Assembly (NCBI GenBank): GCA_963932145.1 | Contig: OZ010596.1 | Span: forward strand, 85,677,776-85,741,775 | DNA: 64,000 nucleotides | Direction of reading: 5' to 3' | Origin: Acanthosepion lycidas | Lineage: Eukaryota; Mollusca; Cephalopoda; Sepiida; Sepiidae | Shown here: positions 61,651 through 64,000 of the stretch, piece by piece | Layout: each line of letters starts with the position of its first letter | Position numbering within the stretch: position 1 is the first letter of the stretch | Notes under the pieces: model-generated | Databases searched by the model: none | Told to the model about the DNA's origin: nothing | Seen by the model: the letters and a program-made list of their open reading frames with translations, nothing else | Made by a program: the position numbers and the translations under genes

Positions 61651-61884
61651 CAGGTGGGGAGACTGGTTTTAAAACTCACTCCTAGCAGTTACAATATTAT
61701 ATCTTGCTTAGGCTACTTGCTGTGACATTATTAATTCTTTCTCCTTGACAGACTCCAATGGACTTCTCCTGACTCACTTTGAGTTCTTTATTCAAGACAT
61801 TTTGCCTAGTTGATTTGTATTACTGGGGGGAGGGTCTTCTTTACTTCACAACATTCCCCAACTTTTGAGATTTTTTTTTTTTTT

Positions 61885-63330
61885 TTTCACTAATAAATAT
61901 TTTATTTTATTTCTTAGTATTCACCCTCCCCTCTTTTTAGCAAGTTTGCCACATACAGAACTTTGAATTTCTTTTGTTTTGGGTCAACCTCTAGTTTCTC
62001 CACACATTTCTTTTTTCTGGTAATCATACTTGTATGTTCAACAAATTCTTGGGGTGTTGATACATTAAAAATATTATACAGTACTGGCATAGGTTCTTCC
62101 TTTCTTACAGGCATTTCTTCAGTAAACCTTTTCTTTAGCTGATTCCAATGTCTTTTGTGTTCACATTTTTTTCCTTTTTACCATATCAATTTTCCTATCT
62201 GTGACCATATTACACTGTCTTCCCACATTTCTTTTCTATTTTTATATACTCTGAAAAACACATTTTGCCAATTTTGAAAAGTTTTGTGTCCTTTTTGTTA
62301 TCTGTCAGTGTATTAGGATTTGGCATTATCTGGTATACTCTTGAAAATTTATGTAATGCTTCTTGGCTAACTTTTCATTACTTGCTTTTTTCAAAGCTCT
62401 CTTAAAAGTACCCACAAACTGTTCAGCTTGTTCATTTGACCTTGAGTGATACAGTGGGGTAGTACTATGTTTAATTGAACATTTTACAAAATTCTTTTAA
62501 TTCATAAGCAGTGTATTGTGTATTGTTATCTGTGACTATGGCATCTGGAATGCCATATCTTGCAAACAACAATTCATGTAAAAAATTCATTGTAATTGTC
62601 AAAGTTGTTGTTTATATTTTCAAAATAAACACGTCTTGTTCTGCTCTTACTTTTATTTCTTCCAGGTTAACACGTAGTTCACATACTACATTGCATAATA
62701 TAGTTTTAATTTCTATTTCACTTTTTAATGCTGCAATATTGGTGTCCTCAAATGGTTCAGCATTTTTTGGTATCAATCTTGATAAATCATCAGCATGTCC
62801 TAAGTTTTTGGACAGTTTACATTCCATCCTGAAATCATAATAAGTTGGTATCCCAGCATTGCAATTTATTTACTGTATGCATAGAAATTCCCTTTTGCAA
62901 ACCACAATTTGGTAATAGAGGTCTGTGGTCCGTTTGTAAATGAAAACTCCTTCTGTGTATAAATTTGTGACATTTTTTTCACTGCAAATATTATTGCTAA
63001 TGCCTGTTTTCTGATCTGGCTGTAGTTTTTTTTTCTGTCGGGAGCAGTGAACGTAAAGCATGTGTAATGGCTTTCATGCTACCATCATCATATTTAGGTA
63101 GAATTATTCCGATAGTCACTGACATTTGAAACCAATACAATTTCTGCCTTTGGATTGTAGTGCGCTAATGATAAGTCTGACATTAGTATTTTCTTAATTT
63201 CTTCAAACACCTAACACTTATCAGTCCAGTTCCTCTTTACATCTTTTTTAAGATATTGAAGAAAAGGGTGCTTGAACACCATTTAATGGTTATCCTCATA
63301 TAGCAGTGAATGCTGAACAGTTTCATCACA
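61885..63330 (-). mobile_element. Ty3/Gypsy-like LTR element fossil (RNase H and integrase region)
   Basis: Minus-strand fossil of conventional Ty3/Gypsy type. High to low: RNase H region with W-T-D-K-C and H-Y-N-P-like sequence and a T-D-H-R-P-L-L motif (about 62880-63290); connection region with N-L-G-H-A-D-D-L-S-R-L-I (62612-62827); integrase-core end with H-Y-S-R-S-N-E-Q-A-E-Q-F (about 62380-62460); and a C-terminal tail (61914-62114). Reverse transcriptase and gag are absent. Broken in many places; old. Confidence 0.75.
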
Positions 63331-63399
63331 AATAAAAAAAAAAAAAATTTCTAAAAGTTGTAAGAGCGACTACAAATGAACTGTTGCTAATAATCAGAA

Positions 63400-63640
63400 A
63401 GTGAGAGAGCTGAAATTTGTGGGGTTATAATGATGAAAGGTTTAGAGACTTAAACACTCACATGAGAAACAGAGAAAAGTCTTGAGCAAGTCTATTTAAC
63501 AAATTAATGAACTTGAATAGAGGAACAAATACCAGAAAGACAGAGAAATTCATAAAGGAGCAAGTCCTGCTGAGATCAAGAAAAGATAAGAAGCTGTGGA
63601 GAACCATAATTGCCCACAGGGTTGCTTGATTTAAATCAAA
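63400..63640 (+). mobile_element. LINE C-terminal remnant
   Basis: Near 63568-63630 one frame reads L-R-S-R-K-D-K-K-L-W-R-T-I-I-A-H-R-V, the terminal motif of LINE polymerases seen also at 55235-55530. The upstream part is too decayed to read. Confidence 0.5.
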
Positions 63641-64000
63641 ACTTTTATTCTTAAAGTTCCCAATTTAAATCACAATTTGTTGTTTATCTTCAATTTTATG
63701 CAAAAAAGAAAGAAGAAATTTAATTAAATATTTATTTGTAATGACCAATTGAATAAAAAATAAATTTTCACTACAAAATAACATCTGAATTATTTAAGTA
63801 ACATATGTCTTGCTTATTAAACTTAAGCATAATTCAAGTTCTTCAGCATCAGAAGATTTGGAATTCGTTACTTTAAACAGAAATACAAGTTTTACTGCTC
63901 TATCAAGGTGGTTTCTCTGTCTATAATGAACATGTCTATATGAAAAGAAAACGTTCAACACTAGAAAATGAGGCCACTGTTGACTGGAGTTGTTTTACTG

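Overview
This is eukaryotic, AT-rich, intron- and repeat-dominated DNA. The SINE types, tailed retroposons, long TA/CA microsatellites and mariner, P-like and LTR elements suggest a mollusc, most likely a cephalopod such as an octopus (inference, about 60 % confidence). Only two host genes can be supported, and both run off the window.

Left end, minus strand: the 5' half of a UDP-glucose 4-epimerase gene (GALE). Four coding exons (7821-7935, 5278-5375, 4345-4458, 1883-2059) splice in frame to 168 residues. They carry the GxxGxxG NAD-binding loop and the S-S-S / Y-x3-K catalytic motifs; the remaining exons lie left of base 1. Right side, plus strand: the first two coding exons of RTF2 (replication termination factor 2), at 36810-36878 and 56091-56185, separated by a 19.2-kb intron. 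The two genes are divergent, with about 29 kb between their start codons.

The rest is a transposon graveyard. Fossil LTR elements, all broken and on the minus strand: a Ty3/Gypsy-like gag/RT piece in a GALE intron (2.2-3.1 kb); two relics of an uncertain lineage with a C-G-K-L-x-G-H ... C-G-W-L signature (8.4-10.6 kb and 49.5-52.0 kb); and a Ty3/Gypsy-like piece at 61.9-63.3 kb. DNA transposons: a decayed P-element-like transposase with a THAP domain (12.9-14.95 kb), a nearly full-length dead mariner (39.9-41.2 kb), abutting Tc1-like and mariner-like pieces (56.8-57.6 kb), a 1.6-kb non-autonomous element with perfect 15-bp termini (37.9-39.5 kb), MADE1-like mariner MITEs, pogo-like MITEs and several long palindromes. 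Retroposons: LINE fragments, tRNA-headed SINEs, a SINE whose head joins 5S-rRNA-like and tRNA-like parts, and a retroposon family ending in a conserved hairpin that a LINE shares. At 41.3-43.1 kb these are nested, with target-site duplications that give the order of events.

No functional rRNA or tRNA gene, CRISPR array or operon was seen. The most interesting signals are the hairpin-tailed retroposon family, the 5S+tRNA composite SINE with nested insertions, the 33.95-35.58 kb inverted repeat with a palindrome near its centre, and the two relics of the unusual LTR lineage. All similarity statements come from reading the sequence, not from database searches.
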